DNA of 64,000 nt from Wenyingzhuangia aestuarii (GCF_011927765.1 NZ_JAATJG010000005.1:186001-250000); one strand, 5' to 3'; shown: positions 18,010 through 27,227, counted from the stretch's first letter. Made by a program: numbers and translations. Notes: generated by a model not told the origin, from the letters alone.

Positions 18010-19584
18010 TTATTTTCCAAAAACTCTTGTAGTATGGTTTTCAAACAAACTTTTTTGCGAAAATAATTCTTTAAAAATACTTAATTGATTTATTTCTTTT
18101 TTATTTCTAGTATTGGTCATAACCACACCGTTGGGATGTTCCTGAAAAAAAACACGAACTTCTTCTATAGAATTAACCACTTTATAAGTTCGCTTAAAAT
18201 TGATAGGGAAAGCTGCATCCATTCTTTTATATACAACTACAGGAATTTCTTTACCTATAGTTTGCTTGTATTTTTCTACGGGAGTTTCTTTGGTTAGTTC
18301 AGGAAATATAAGTCCAAACAACACCAAACTTAACATCATAAAAGTAGCCACCAAGCATAAAAAACTTTTTTTAAGTGATGATTTTAAAAAATACAGATAA
18401 GCAAATCCAACCCCTAAAGGCACAAAAAACAAGACAATAGCTACCCAACTTTTGGTACTTAATTCTAGTTCTTGAGACAAAGCCACATAACCACCAATAG
18501 GGAAAGCTAGCGCTATTAGAATAAGAACAATCCATTCCATATGTTTTGCTTTTACAACTATTTGATTATTGTATACATTACTTAACCACCAAGCCAATAC
18601 AATAGCTATAAACGGATAACAAGGCATTGTATAATTAGGTAATCTGGTAGCAGAAACACAAAAGAACCCTACAAAAACAAGAACCACTAAAGTACAGTAG
18701 TAGATAAAAATATTTTTTCTTGCTTGTTTAAGACCAGCGCTTATGGCTCTAAAAACCCACAAACTAAAAGGGAACATTCCTAAAATAACAAAGCCAATGG
18801 TAATTAAAAACACACCACCATGCCCTTCCATTTCTCCACTAAAACGTTCTAAATTATGCTTAAAGAAAAAACCTTCCGTAAAAACTCCATCTGTATGTAA
18901 GTGTGCAACATAAAACCAAGGAATACTTAATAAAGCTATCCAAAGTATTCCTTCAAAAAACTTAAACTTTAAAAATATATTGGCATTTAATTTTTTATAT
19001 AAAATAAGATGAATAAAAGCTACCAAACCAGGCATTACCATAGCTATAGGACCTTTTGTTAACACACCAAAACCAATAGCAGTGTAAAGAACTAACAATG
19101 CTTTTTTATTCTGAGAAAGATAAAATTCTATATAGCTAAAAAACGTTAAACTCATCCAAAAAATTAAATAAGGATCGGGTACAGCCAAGTGGAATTCTTG
19201 AATAAAATAAAAAGAAGATAATAAAACCCCTAAAGTTATTTTTGCTACTTGATTTCCCAAATGCTTTTTAGCAGACAAATAGGTTATTAAAATTGTTAAT
19301 GCTCCAAAAAAAGCGGAGAAAAAACGTGCTCCCAAAGCATTTACACCAAACAACTTATAGCCTATCATCATAAAAAAATAATGAAAAGGAGGTTTATCAG
19401 TTCTTATGACTCCGTTAAAAGTAGGTTTAAACCAATCTCCGTTAACCAACATTTCCCTTGCTGCCTCGCTATTTTTAGCTTCGTCTAATATATATATGAT
19501 AGAATTGCCATCACCAAACAAACAAAATAAAAAGACAAACAAAAACACCCACACCCAAGTGTACTTAGATTCTAATAAATTCAT
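18010..19584 (-). CDS. Glycosyltransferase family 39 (ArnT/PMT-like) membrane protein
   Basis: Second GT39-type enzyme, 524 aa, with about eleven transmembrane segments and a C-terminal soluble domain (about 430-524). The first loop has ILDEAKNSEAAREMLVNGDW and VIRTDKPPFHYFFM, the DE and DKPP motifs of ArnT/PMT_2 proteins. It is probably a periplasmic-face transferase using a polyprenyl-phosphate sugar. It differs enough from its neighbour (16317) that the two may recognise different acceptors. The start codon is 4 bp after the PAP2 stop, which indicates co-translation in the operon. Confidence 0.85.
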   Translation of the reverse strand: MNLLESKYTWVWVFLFVFLFCLFGDGNSIIYILDEAKNSEAAREMLVNGDWFKPTFNGVIRTDKPPFHYFFMMIGYKLFGVNALGARFFSAFFGALTILITYLSAKKHLGNQVAKITLGVLLSSFYFIQEFHLAVPDPYLIFWMSLTFFSYIEFYLSQNKKALLVLYTAIGFGVLTKGPIAMVMPGLVAFIHLILYKKLNANIFLKFKFFEGILWIALLSIPWFYVAHLHTDGVFTEGFFFKHNLERFSGEMEGHGGVFLITIGFVILGMFPFSLWVFRAISAGLKQARKNIFIYYCTLVVLVFVGFFCVSATRLPNYTMPCYPFIAIVLAWWLSNVYNNQIVVKAKHMEWIVLILIALAFPIGGYVALSQELELSTKSWVAIVLFFVPLGVGFAYLYFLKSSLKKSFLCLVATFMMLSLVLFGLIFPELTKETPVEKYKQTIGKEIPVVVYKRMDAAFPINFKRTYKVVNSIEEVRVFFQEHPNGVVMTNTRNKKEINQLSIFKELFSQKSLFENHTTRVFGK

Positions 19585-19588
19585 CTTA

Positions 19589-20272
19589 TTAATCGTTTAT
19601 TAAGACTATAAATTCCTCTTTTTTAGGATTGATAGTCAACCTATAATTGTACCAACTTTTTTCAGTTCTAAAAACTAGAACATAGGCAATACAAGTAGTT
19701 AACACTCCTACAATGGCTCCTGTAAAAACATCCACAAAAAAATGTTGCACCAAATACATTCTAGAAATTCCTATTAAGGAAGCGAATAAGAAAATAACTA
19801 TTGCAGTATTTATCTTATTTAACTTTAAAGCAAAAAAAGTGGCTATAAAAAAAGAATAGGCTGTGTGTCCCGAAGGGAAAGAATCTGTTTTTCTGATTTT
19901 AACTCCTTGTACAAAATCAAGAGTATTTAAAAGTCCTTGTTCTTTAAAAAACAAATAAGGTCTAAAAGTACCATCAAAGATTAAATGTTTACACAGAATA
20001 ACCACAAAAGATTCTATGGCAAAAGCTAAAACAAAAAAGTATAGATATTTTAATTTAAATCTTAATACAATCAATAAAAATAAAAAGATACTTAAGGTAT
20101 TTCCTACACTACTTAATTTCTTAAACACAATGTTTAAAAAAGGGCTATGAAGTTTGTTTAACAACAAAACTACTTCTCCTTTTGGATAGGTGAAAAAGAA
20201 AATAGAAGCAACTAGAAAAACTACAAAAGGTAGTAAAACGCTAAATTTATGCTGACTGTACTTATTTATCAT
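19589..20272 (-). CDS. PAP2-type membrane phosphatase
   Basis: 227 aa membrane protein with about six hydrophobic segments and the acid-phosphatase signature. Motif 1 is not obvious (KHLIF.. region), motif 2 is DSFPSGHTAYS and motif 3 is SRMYLVQHFFVDVFTG, which supplies the catalytic histidines and aspartate. Homologues dephosphorylate undecaprenyl pyrophosphate, lipid A or other lipid phosphates on the outer face. As first gene of an operon with two GT39 enzymes and a polyprenyl-phosphate GT2, carrier recycling or lipid A dephosphorylation is likely. The promoter element ends 5 nt before the ATG. Confidence 0.85.
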   Translation of the reverse strand: MINKYSQHKFSVLLPFVVFLVASIFFFTYPKGEVVLLLNKLHSPFLNIVFKKLSSVGNTLSIFLFLLIVLRFKLKYLYFFVLAFAIESFVVILCKHLIFDGTFRPYLFFKEQGLLNTLDFVQGVKIRKTDSFPSGHTAYSFFIATFFALKLNKINTAIVIFLFASLIGISRMYLVQHFFVDVFTGAIVGVLTTCIAYVLVFRTEKSWYNYRLTINPKKEEFIVLIND

Positions 20273-20277
20273 AAATA

Positions 20278-20285
20278 CAAAGCTA
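20278..20285 (-). promoter_or_regulatory. -7 promoter element of PAP2/GT39 operon
   Basis: Minus-strand TAGCTTTG matches TANNTTTG exactly and ends five nucleotides before the PAP2 ATG. This implies an mRNA with essentially no leader. Confidence 0.55.
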
Positions 20286-20333
20286 ACGCTCTACTAAATT
20301 CTAATAGTTAAGTCAGTTTTACGAAATACTTAA

Positions 20334-22253
20334 TTACTGAGCACTCTTAACACCTTTTTCCAACCAATTTAAATATTTGGTAACATTAGGAGTATAACCT
20401 ACAGGCTTAGAAACATCGTTTCCATCAGCATCTAAAACTACATAATAAGGTTGCGCATTGGTTTTATAACGCTGCTCTTGAAAATGTGCCCATTTTTGAC
20501 CTTTATATCGATATGGTTTTCCTGTTAATGGAGATATTTCTTGCTCATCAAAAGCTTGCCTATCGTCCACATGTAAGGAAATCAAGACTACTTTATGCTG
20601 TAGAATAGCCAATACCTCTGGATCTGTCCAAACGTTTTGCTCCATTTTTCTACAGTTTACACAAGCATACCCTGTAAAATCTAACAAAACAGGTTTGTTT
20701 ACTTTTTTAGCATAAGCCAAGCCTAAATCGTAATCTTTAAAAGTTAAAATATTATAAGGAGCCATAATATGAGCACCTTTTGGTAAATCTCCATGATTAC
20801 TATTACTTATAGTTTGTATAGCACCTAATCCATTTGGCGATTCGCTATATTCTAACGGAGGCACAAATGCTCCTATTATTTTAACGGGTGCTCCAAACAA
20901 TCCAGGAATCATATAAGCCACAAATACAAAACTAATCATAGCCAATACCAATCTACTTACCGATAGTTTTTCTACAGCCTGATAATCGTGTGGCAATCTT
21001 ATTTTACCTAATAAATACAATCCAAGTAATAAGAACACTACAATCCAAATTGCAATAAACACTTCTCTTTCTAACCAATGTGCCTGTAATACTAAATCTG
21101 CATTAGATAAAAATTTAAATGCCAATGCCAACTCTAAAAATCCTAAAACTACTTTTACCGTATTTAGCCAACCTCCAGATTTTGGTAAAGAATTCATCCA
21201 ACCCGGAAAAATGGCAAACAAAGTAAATGGCAATGCTATTGCTGATGAAAAGCCTAACATAGATACAATAGGAGCAATTCCTCCTTGAGAGGCAGATTCT
21301 ACCAAAGCAGTTCCAACAATAGGTCCTGTACAAGAAAACGAAACTACAGCCAAAGCCATAGCCATAAAGAAAATCCCTACAAAGCCACCCTTATCCGCTT
21401 TTTCATCCAATTTAGTTCCCCAAGAACTTGGTAACACCAATTCATAAGCCCCTAAAAACGAAAATGCAAAAAATAATAAAATCACAAAAAACACAACGTT
21501 AAAAATAACATTTGTAGACAACTCATTTAAAGCACTTGGCCCAAACGTAGCCACAACTATTGTTCCTAGTAATACATAAATTAAAATAATACAGACTCCA
21601 TATACAATGGCATTTCTAATTCCTAATGCTCTACTTTTACTTTGTTTGGTAAAAAAACTCACTGTCATAGGAATCATAGGAAATAGACATGGAGTAATTA
21701 AAGCGGTTAATCCTGCTAAAAAACTTAGTAAAAACAACATTCCGTAACTTTTCTTTTCCGTATTTTCTGTTGATGAAATTTCCTTTACATCTGATGTTTT
21801 ATAAACTGCAGATACATCATAAATTAAATCTACTTCTTTAGGAGGCAAACACATTTGATCATTACAAACCATAAATTCCACAGAACCTTTTAAGGTAGAT
21901 GTAGCTTCTTTTAACGCTACCACTTGTTTGAACTCTGCTTGATGCCCAAAATATTTTAATTTCATTCCAAAAGTAGGATCCTCAACAACCTCACCTTCTC
22001 CTTCAGATGTTTTTCCAATAGTGTTAATTTCTTTTGGATAATAAAACGTAGTAGGTATAGGTCCTCCATCTTCTACAAACTGACTATATAAATGCCAACC
22101 GTCTTCTATAGTTGCGGTGGAAACCAAAACTATTTCTCCTTCTTTATTTTGCACTACCGAGGTAGTCCAAGAAACAGGATCAAAAACTTGAGCAGTGGCA
22201 GTTACAAGTGAAAAAATTGTTAATAATCTGAATAAATGAATTGTTAATTTCAT
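20334..22253 (-). CDS. dsbD: Thiol:disulfide interchange protein DsbD-like
   Basis: Inner-membrane protein carrying electrons from cytoplasmic thioredoxin to periplasmic substrates, 639 aa. A signal peptide (1-22) precedes an N-terminal DsbD-alpha domain with the CNDQMC pair. Eight or nine membrane segments of the CcdA-like domain follow, with TPCLFPMIPMTVSFF and FSCTGPIVGTALVES supplying the two membrane cysteines. The C-terminal thioredoxin-like domain has GYACVNCRKME (Cys531/Cys534). All three redox pairs are present, so it should be active. It lies 42 bp after the Nudix gene and may share its transcript. Confidence 0.92.
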   Translation of the reverse strand: MKLTIHLFRLLTIFSLVTATAQVFDPVSWTTSVVQNKEGEIVLVSTATIEDGWHLYSQFVEDGGPIPTTFYYPKEINTIGKTSEGEGEVVEDPTFGMKLKYFGHQAEFKQVVALKEATSTLKGSVEFMVCNDQMCLPPKEVDLIYDVSAVYKTSDVKEISSTENTEKKSYGMLFLLSFLAGLTALITPCLFPMIPMTVSFFTKQSKSRALGIRNAIVYGVCIILIYVLLGTIVVATFGPSALNELSTNVIFNVVFFVILLFFAFSFLGAYELVLPSSWGTKLDEKADKGGFVGIFFMAMALAVVSFSCTGPIVGTALVESASQGGIAPIVSMLGFSSAIALPFTLFAIFPGWMNSLPKSGGWLNTVKVVLGFLELALAFKFLSNADLVLQAHWLEREVFIAIWIVVFLLLGLYLLGKIRLPHDYQAVEKLSVSRLVLAMISFVFVAYMIPGLFGAPVKIIGAFVPPLEYSESPNGLGAIQTISNSNHGDLPKGAHIMAPYNILTFKDYDLGLAYAKKVNKPVLLDFTGYACVNCRKMEQNVWTDPEVLAILQHKVVLISLHVDDRQAFDEQEISPLTGKPYRYKGQKWAHFQEQRYKTNAQPYYVVLDADGNDVSKPVGYTPNVTKYLNWLEKGVKSAQ

Positions 22254-22295
22254 GAAAAAATAATTTGATACTAAGACGATAATCTAATAAGTTCT

Positions 22296-22901
22296 TTACA
22301 AGTTTATAATACTTCCTTTCATTAATAGTTTGATGTTTCCATAAGTATTAGATAAGCAAAGTAAAGAATCTTGTCTGTTTTTAAAACAAACTTGGGTAAT
22401 TCCCTCTTCTTCTTGGGGTACTAACGCTTGATTGTCTATTTCAGTATGCATTAAAAACCAATAAGTAACTTTCATTACTTTTTTACCTTTATGTTCAAAA
22501 ACATGATAAGTAGTTTCTAACTCTTTATCTATAATAAGCCCCGTAACGTTGCATTCCTCCTCAACTTCTCTTATTGCTGCAACTTCCTTAGACTCTCCTT
22601 TTTCTATATGTCCTTTAGGTAAATCCCATTTGTCAAATCGGTAAATCCAAAGAAGCTCATCAGCCTTATTTTTCACCACACCCCCTGCTGCTTCTCGAAC
22701 TTCGAAATTTAACAGAAAATTGAGCCAATCATTCTCCAAATTGTCACAAATAACATTTATTTTTACCTCGGGATTTTTAGAGATCTCATCAAAAAGAAAC
22801 TGACAATCAAGTTCCTGATATAAAACAGATTTAAAACTAGCTACACTAGCATTCATTTCTGTAAAAAAAACTGGAACTTCATTGATAAAAACTTTATACA
22901 T
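22296..22901 (-). CDS. NUDIX hydrolase
   Basis: About 201 aa starting MYKVFINEVPVFF. Longer readings up to 22997 add an unrelated hydrophobic leader and would contain the gene's own -7 element (22920-22927), so 22901 is preferred. The Nudix box is GHIEKGESKEVAAIREVEEE followed by CNV. All metal-binding glutamates are kept, but the usual Gly near the end of the box is Asn. Nudix enzymes hydrolyse nucleoside diphosphates linked to another moiety; the substrate is unknown. An N-terminal ~65-residue extension precedes the fold. It is divergent from pyrE with only 7 bp between start codons. Confidence 0.88.
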   Translation of the reverse strand: MYKVFINEVPVFFTEMNASVASFKSVLYQELDCQFLFDEISKNPEVKINVICDNLENDWLNFLLNFEVREAAGGVVKNKADELLWIYRFDKWDLPKGHIEKGESKEVAAIREVEEECNVTGLIIDKELETTYHVFEHKGKKVMKVTYWFLMHTEIDNQALVPQEEEGITQVCFKNRQDSLLCLSNTYGNIKLLMKGSIINL

Positions 22902-22904
22902 TTG
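22897..22904 (+). promoter_or_regulatory. -7 promoter element of pyrE
   Basis: TACATTTG matches TANNTTTG exactly, overlaps the nudix start codon (22899-22901) and ends 4 nt before the pyrE ATG. This predicts a leaderless pyrE mRNA. Confidence 0.55.
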
Positions 22905-22908
22905 CACT

Positions 22909-23559
22909 ATGATTTTTAACAAAGATACAGCAAATAATACCGCAGAACAGCTTTTGAAAATAAAAGCTATTAAACTACAACCTAACGATCCTTTCACGTG
23001 GGCTTCGGGTTGGAAATCTCCAATTTATTGTGATAATAGAATTACACTTTCTTATCCAATGATTCGAAATTTTCTAAAAACCAATATGGCCAAAGCCATA
23101 GAAGAAAACTACGGAAAACCTGATGTAATTGCAGGTGTAGCCACTGGAGCTATTGCTATTGGAGTTTTAGTAGCACAAGAGCTTGGAATTCCTTTTGTAT
23201 ACGTAAGACCAGAACCTAAAAAACACGGTAGAAAAAACCAAATTGAAGGTTATTTAGAAAAAGGTTCTAACGTTGTTGTTGTTGAGGATTTAATTAGCAC
23301 AGGAAAAAGTAGTTTATTAGCCGTTGAAGCTTTAAAAGAAGCAGATGTTAACGTAAAAGGAATGATGGCCATATTTACATATGGGTTTCCTATTGCTGAT
23401 GAAAACTTTAAAGAAGCAAACGTTAGCTTAACAACCTTAAGCAACTATAAAATATTATTAGAACAAGCTGTTAAAGATAATTACATTACAGCTAAAGAAT
23501 TAGCATTGGTTCAAGCTTGGAGAAAAGCTCCAGACAAATGGACTAATGAAGAAGACTAA
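22909..23559 (+). CDS. pyrE: Orotate phosphoribosyltransferase
   Basis: Pyrimidine biosynthesis enzyme making orotidine 5'-phosphate from orotate and PRPP in the cytoplasm, 216 aa from the ATG at 22909. The protein begins MIFNKDTANNTAEQLL. It has the orotate/PRPP-site segments FTWASGWKSPIYCDNR and YVRPEPKKHGRKNQIEG, and the PRPP-binding motif VVVVEDLISTGKSS. An upstream ATG at 22882 would add nine residues but would place the -7 box inside the gene. A strong terminator follows at 23568, separating it from the SRPBCC gene. Confidence 0.95.
   Translation: MIFNKDTANNTAEQLLKIKAIKLQPNDPFTWASGWKSPIYCDNRITLSYPMIRNFLKTNMAKAIEENYGKPDVIAGVATGAIAIGVLVAQELGIPFVYVRPEPKKHGRKNQIEGYLEKGSNVVVVEDLISTGKSSLLAVEALKEADVNVKGMMAIFTYGFPIADENFKEANVSLTTLSNYKILLEQAVKDNYITAKELALVQAWRKAPDKWTNEED
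22920..22927 (-). promoter_or_regulatory. -7 promoter element of the nudix gene, inside pyrE
   Basis: Minus-strand TATCTTTG matches TANNTTTG exactly within the first codons of pyrE. The transcription start would be near 22915, about 14 nt before the nudix ATG at 22901. Confidence 0.55.
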
Positions 23560-23567
23560 ACACCTCC

Positions 23568-23600
23568 AAAAAGCATCTTAATTTTTAAGATGCTTTTTTT
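23568..23600 (+). terminator. Intrinsic terminator after pyrE
   Basis: Stem AAAAGCATCTTAA / TTAAGATGCTTTT with a 3-nt loop and a T-tract. Confidence 0.88.
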
Positions 23601-23612
23601 AGATCTATTCTA

Positions 23613-23620
23613 TATATTTG
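23613..23620 (+). promoter_or_regulatory. -7 promoter element of SRPBCC gene
   Basis: TATATTTG is an exact TANNTTTG match. The implied transcription start near 23625 leaves a leader of about 17 nt. Confidence 0.55.
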
Positions 23621-23641
23621 TATCCATAGAAACCCATTCTT

Positions 23642-24031
23642 ATGAAATTAGAAACTCCAACAATTAGCATTGCAAAATCTACTGAAACTATTTTTTCTTT
23701 TTTAACTGATTTAAAAAACTTTGAACAGTTAATGCCTAGTAACATAGAAAAATTTAAAGTAGACGGAGAATCTTTCTTATTTGCTTTATCTGGAATGCCA
23801 GAAATTAGATTGGTTTTAAAAGAGCAAACACCTAGTAATAAAATAGTCTTAGGAGCTGCTTCTAGTAAACTAGACTTTAGTTTAACCATTCTTTTAAATT
23901 CTGTTGATGATGCAAATGCTACCGCTCAACTTTTGTTTGATGGTAAATTTAATCCTATGATGGCTATGATGGTAAAAAAACCATTAACTAACTTTATCAA
24001 CGCAATTAGTGACAACCTAAAAAATATTTAA
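23642..24031 (+). CDS. SRPBCC-superfamily small protein
   Basis: 129 aa cytoplasmic protein. The opening (TPTISIAKSTETIFSFLTDL, then FEQLMPSNIEKFKVD) and the length match the START/Bet v1-like SRPBCC fold, which binds hydrophobic ligands. No catalytic residues are diagnostic and the ligand is unknown. The fixed position between pyrE and birA appears, from memory, to be common in Flavobacteriaceae. Its last 4 bp overlap the end of the convergent birA gene. It has its own -7 promoter element. Confidence 0.8.
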   Translation: MKLETPTISIAKSTETIFSFLTDLKNFEQLMPSNIEKFKVDGESFLFALSGMPEIRLVLKEQTPSNKIVLGAASSKLDFSLTILLNSVDDANATAQLLFDGKFNPMMAMMVKKPLTNFINAISDNLKNI

Positions 24032-24768
24032 AGAAAACTTATTTCTTTAACCGCATAGGAATATTGTACTTCATCTTCTTTTTCTACAATTAGTAAACCT
24101 TCATCAGAAACGTTTATTACTTTTGCCATAAACACATTTCCTTGTTTATCTTTAAACATAGATGGAATATTTAATTTAAACAAATACGATAAATATTCTT
24201 TTTTGATGAGTTCCTTATTATCTACAATATAATCAACTGTTAGTACTTTTTTAAACTCATTTAAAATCTGTTTTAAAATGGTATCACGATTATAATCTAC
24301 ACCACTTATTGCAGACATCGAAGTTGCGTTAGGTAAAAAATCCGGAAATTCTAACTGATTCACATTTAAACCAATTCCGATAAAAGTTTCCGAAATTGTG
24401 TCTTTTTTAATTTTATTTTCTACTAAAATTCCAGCAATTTTCTGATTATATGACATTATGTCGTTAGGCCATTTTATCTGGATTTTTGTTTTAGTTCCTA
24501 AAATTTCATCTAAAACAGCTCTTGTTTTTAACGCTGCTAAAAAACTAACACAAGGAGCAAGTCCAATGGACAAGCCTGTTAACACAACATAAACTGTAAA
24601 AAGTAAATTCTTTCCATCGGCAGAATGCCACTGCGTATTCATTTGCCCCTTGCCTTTAAATTGGGCATCAGCAACAACTGTTGTAAAATTTTCTAAAGAT
24701 CCTTTCTTTGACAAATCTTTCAAAAAAAGACTTGTAGAATCAATGGCATTAAGTTTGATTATATTCAC
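24028..24768 (-). CDS. birA: Biotin--[acetyl-CoA-carboxylase] ligase
   Basis: Attaches biotin to the biotin carboxyl carrier protein through biotinyl-AMP. There is no N-terminal helix-turn-helix, so this is a monofunctional ligase and not a BirA repressor. Motifs are LNAIDSTSLFLKDL, the ATP/biotin loop region DAQFKGKGQMNTQW, IKWPNDI and the central KIAGILVENKI. I prefer the GTG at 24768, giving (V/M)NIIKLNAIDSTS, over the ATG at 24828, because family members start close to this motif and a -7-like element sits at 24785-24792. The chosen length is about 246 aa. It overlaps the convergent SRPBCC gene by 4 bp. Confidence 0.9.
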   Translation of the reverse strand: MNIIKLNAIDSTSLFLKDLSKKGSLENFTTVVADAQFKGKGQMNTQWHSADGKNLLFTVYVVLTGLSIGLAPCVSFLAALKTRAVLDEILGTKTKIQIKWPNDIMSYNQKIAGILVENKIKKDTISETFIGIGLNVNQLEFPDFLPNATSMSAISGVDYNRDTILKQILNEFKKVLTVDYIVDNKELIKKEYLSYLFKLNIPSMFKDKQGNVFMAKVINVSDEGLLIVEKEDEVQYSYAVKEISFL

Positions 24769-24784
24769 GTATAAATTATAAGTA

Positions 24785-24792
24785 CAATAGTA
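24785..24792 (-). promoter_or_regulatory. Probable -7 element of birA
   Basis: Minus-strand TACTATTG has one mismatch to TANNTTTG. It would place transcription start near 24780, shortly before the GTG start at 24768. Confidence 0.35.
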
Positions 24793-24814
24793 TAAAGAAT
24801 CGCTTAAAAAACGA

Positions 24815-24822
24815 TAACTTTG
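24815..24822 (+). promoter_or_regulatory. -7 promoter element of rsfS-ftsH operon
   Basis: TAACTTTG matches TANNTTTG exactly. The transcription start would be near 24827, 18 nt before the rsfS ATG. Confidence 0.55.
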
Positions 24823-24844
24823 CCACAAAACTAAAGATTTTTTA

Positions 24845-25216
24845 ATGTCTAAAAAACACGTAAGTACCGATCAGTTAATTTCTACAGTAATAAAAGGAAT
24901 TGACGAGGTAAAAGGTCAAGATATTCAACTGATTGATTTAAGAGAAATTGACAACACTATATGCGACTATTTTGTAGTCTGTACAGGAACATCAAACACT
25001 CATGTAAGTGCCATCTCTGGTTCTGTTCAAAAAATAGTTGGAAAAGAAGCTCAAGAAAAACCATTTCACGTAGAAGGGGAAAGCCAAGCTAATTGGATTT
25101 TAATGGATTATGTCCATGTAATCGTTCATGTTTTTCAAAAACCCGTAAGAGAACTTTACGATATTGAAGGATTATGGGGTGATGCTAAAATCACTAAAAT
25201 TTCTTCGGAATCTTAA
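24845..25216 (+). CDS. rsfS: Ribosome silencing factor RsfS
   Basis: 123 aa protein of the RsfS/Iojap family, which binds uL14 on the 50S subunit and blocks subunit joining under nutrient limitation. Diagnostic stretches are CDYFVVCTGTSNTHVSAI, KPFHVEGESQANWILMDY and VHVFQKPVRELYDIEGLWGD. The length is normal. It is the first gene of an operon with ftsH (15 bp gap), starting about 18 nt after the predicted transcription start and divergent from birA. Confidence 0.95.
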   Translation: MSKKHVSTDQLISTVIKGIDEVKGQDIQLIDLREIDNTICDYFVVCTGTSNTHVSAISGSVQKIVGKEAQEKPFHVEGESQANWILMDYVHVIVHVFQKPVRELYDIEGLWGDAKITKISSES

Positions 25217-25231
25217 AAAGCATACAAGCAA

Positions 25232-27211
25232 ATGAGCAAAGAAAAAAATCAACCTAAACCCAATGGGATAAAGCCTAAATTCAATTCGTATTGGATTTAC
25301 GCAGCTATTATAGCCGTTATTCTATCATTTAACTTTTTTGGAAATACAGCTACAAGCACAGATATTTCTAGAAATAAGTTTGAAGAATTGTTAAGGTCTA
25401 ATGATATTGAAAACATTTTTATTGTTAACAATGATTACGCTGAAATTCATTTAACCAAAGAGGCTCAAGAAAAACTAAATGCATCTAAGCAACAAGACAA
25501 TGTAATGCCTTGGGCTCCTACAAAGCCAGTTTTAACCTACAACTTTGGTAGCTTAGAAAATTTTGAAAATTTAATCAACGAAAACAAAGAGGAATACAAT
25601 TTAGCTATTGACCTTAAGTTTGACAACAGAACCGATTTATTTGATTCATTAATTGGATTTTTACCATTTATTGTAATACTTGGTCTATGGATCTTTTTTA
25701 TGAGAAGAATGTCTGGTGGTGCCGGAGGAGGTGGTGCTGGAGGACAAATCTTCAACATAGGAAAATCAAAAGCTAAGTTGTTTGATGAAAAACAAAAGGT
25801 AAAAGTATCTTTTAAAGATGTTGCCGGACTTGTTGGGGCTAAAGAAGAAGTACAAGAAATTGTAGACTTCTTAAAAAACCCTGAAAAATACACAAACTTA
25901 GGAGGTAAAATTCCTAAAGGAGCTTTATTAGTGGGACCTCCTGGAACAGGTAAAACTTTATTAGCAAAAGCTGTTGCTGGTGAAGCAGGAGTACCTTTCT
26001 TTTCGTTATCAGGATCAGACTTTGTAGAAATGTTTGTAGGTGTAGGAGCCTCTAGAGTTAGAGACTTGTTTAAACAAGCTGCTCAAAAATCTCCATCTAT
26101 CATTTTTATTGATGAAATTGATGCTATTGGTAGAGCAAGAGGAAAAAACAACATGACAGGTGGTAATGATGAGCGTGAAAACACTTTGAACCAATTGTTA
26201 ACAGAAATGGATGGTTTTGGTACTGATGTAAACGTTATTGTTATTGCAGCAACCAACCGTGCAGATGTATTAGACAAAGCCTTAATGCGTGCTGGTAGAT
26301 TTGACAGACAAATTTATGTGGACTTACCAGACTTAAACGAAAGATCTGCCATTTTTAATGTGCATTTAAAACCTTTAAAGTTAGGTGATGATGTAAACGT
26401 AGATTTCTTAGCGCAACAAACTCCTGGTTTCTCTGGAGCAGATATAGCAAACCTTTGTAATGAAGCTGCTTTAATGGCTGCTAGAAAAAACAAAAAGGCA
26501 ATTGAAAACGAAGACTTTTTAGACTCTGTTGATAGAATTGTTGGAGGATTAGAAAAGAAGAACAAAATTATTTCTGCAAAAGAAAAGAAAACTATTGCTT
26601 ATCACGAAGCTGGACACGCAACTGCAAGTTGGATGTTAGAACACGCAGCTCCTTTGGTTAAAGTAACTATTGTACCTAGAGGTCAATCTTTAGGAGCAGC
26701 ATGGTACTTACCAGAAGAAAGAATGATTGTGCAAACAGAGCAAATGCTAGATGAAATGTGTGCTACCTTAGCGGGTAGAGCGGCTGAAAAAATTATTTTC
26801 AACAAAATTTCTACAGGTGCTTTAAGTGATTTGGAAAAAGTAACCAAACAAGCTAGAGCCATGGTAAGTATTTATGGATTGAGCGATAAAGTTGGGAACT
26901 TAACCTATTACGATTCTAGTGGACAAGAATATGGTTTTACAAAACCTTATAGCGAAAACACAGCACAACTAATTGACGAAGAAATTAGTAACTTAATAGA
27001 GACTCAATACCTTAGAGCTATTGCCATCTTAACCGAAAACAAAGATAAACTGACTGAATTAGCAGATCGTTTATTAGAAAAAGAAGTTATTTTTAAAGAT
27101 GACTTAATCAAAATTTTTGGAAAGAGAGCATTTTTAAGCGAAGGTGAAAAGTTAGAACAAAAATTAAAAGAACAAGAAACCGAAGAAGAAACTTCTGAGG
27201 TAGAAGGTTAA
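25232..27211 (+). CDS. ftsH: ATP-dependent zinc metalloprotease FtsH
   Basis: Membrane-anchored AAA+ protease degrading membrane and short-lived proteins, 659 aa. Two transmembrane segments (about residues 21-37 and 141-157) flank a periplasmic domain. The AAA module has Walker A GPPGTGKT (about 235-242), Walker B IIFIDEID and the SRH region [20 protein letters not shown]. The protease domain has HEAGH at about 458-462. A Glu-rich tail ends the protein. It sits between rsfS and the LUD gene in a six- to seven-gene operon with short spacers. Confidence 0.98.
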   Translation: MSKEKNQPKPNGIKPKFNSYWIYAAIIAVILSFNFFGNTATSTDISRNKFEELLRSNDIENIFIVNNDYAEIHLTKEAQEKLNASKQQDNVMPWAPTKPVLTYNFGSLENFENLINENKEEYNLAIDLKFDNRTDLFDSLIGFLPFIVILGLWIFFMRRMSGGAGGGGAGGQIFNIGKSKAKLFDEKQKVKVSFKDVAGLVGAKEEVQEIVDFLKNPEKYTNLGGKIPKGALLVGPPGTGKTLLAKAVAGEAGVPFFSLSGSDFVEMFVGVGASRVRDLFKQAAQKSPSIIFIDEIDAIGRARGKNNMTGGNDERENTLNQLLTEMDGFGTDVNVIVIAATNRADVLDKALMRAGRFDRQIYVDLPDLNERSAIFNVHLKPLKLGDDVNVDFLAQQTPGFSGADIANLCNEAALMAARKNKKAIENEDFLDSVDRIVGGLEKKNKIISAKEKKTIAYHEAGHATASWMLEHAAPLVKVTIVPRGQSLGAAWYLPEERMIVQTEQMLDEMCATLAGRAAEKIIFNKISTGALSDLEKVTKQARAMVSIYGLSDKVGNLTYYDSSGQEYGFTKPYSENTAQLIDEEISNLIETQYLRAIAILTENKDKLTELADRLLEKEVIFKDDLIKIFGKRAFLSEGEKLEQKLKEQETEEETSEVEG

Positions 27212-27227
27212 AAATCAGGCAAATTAT

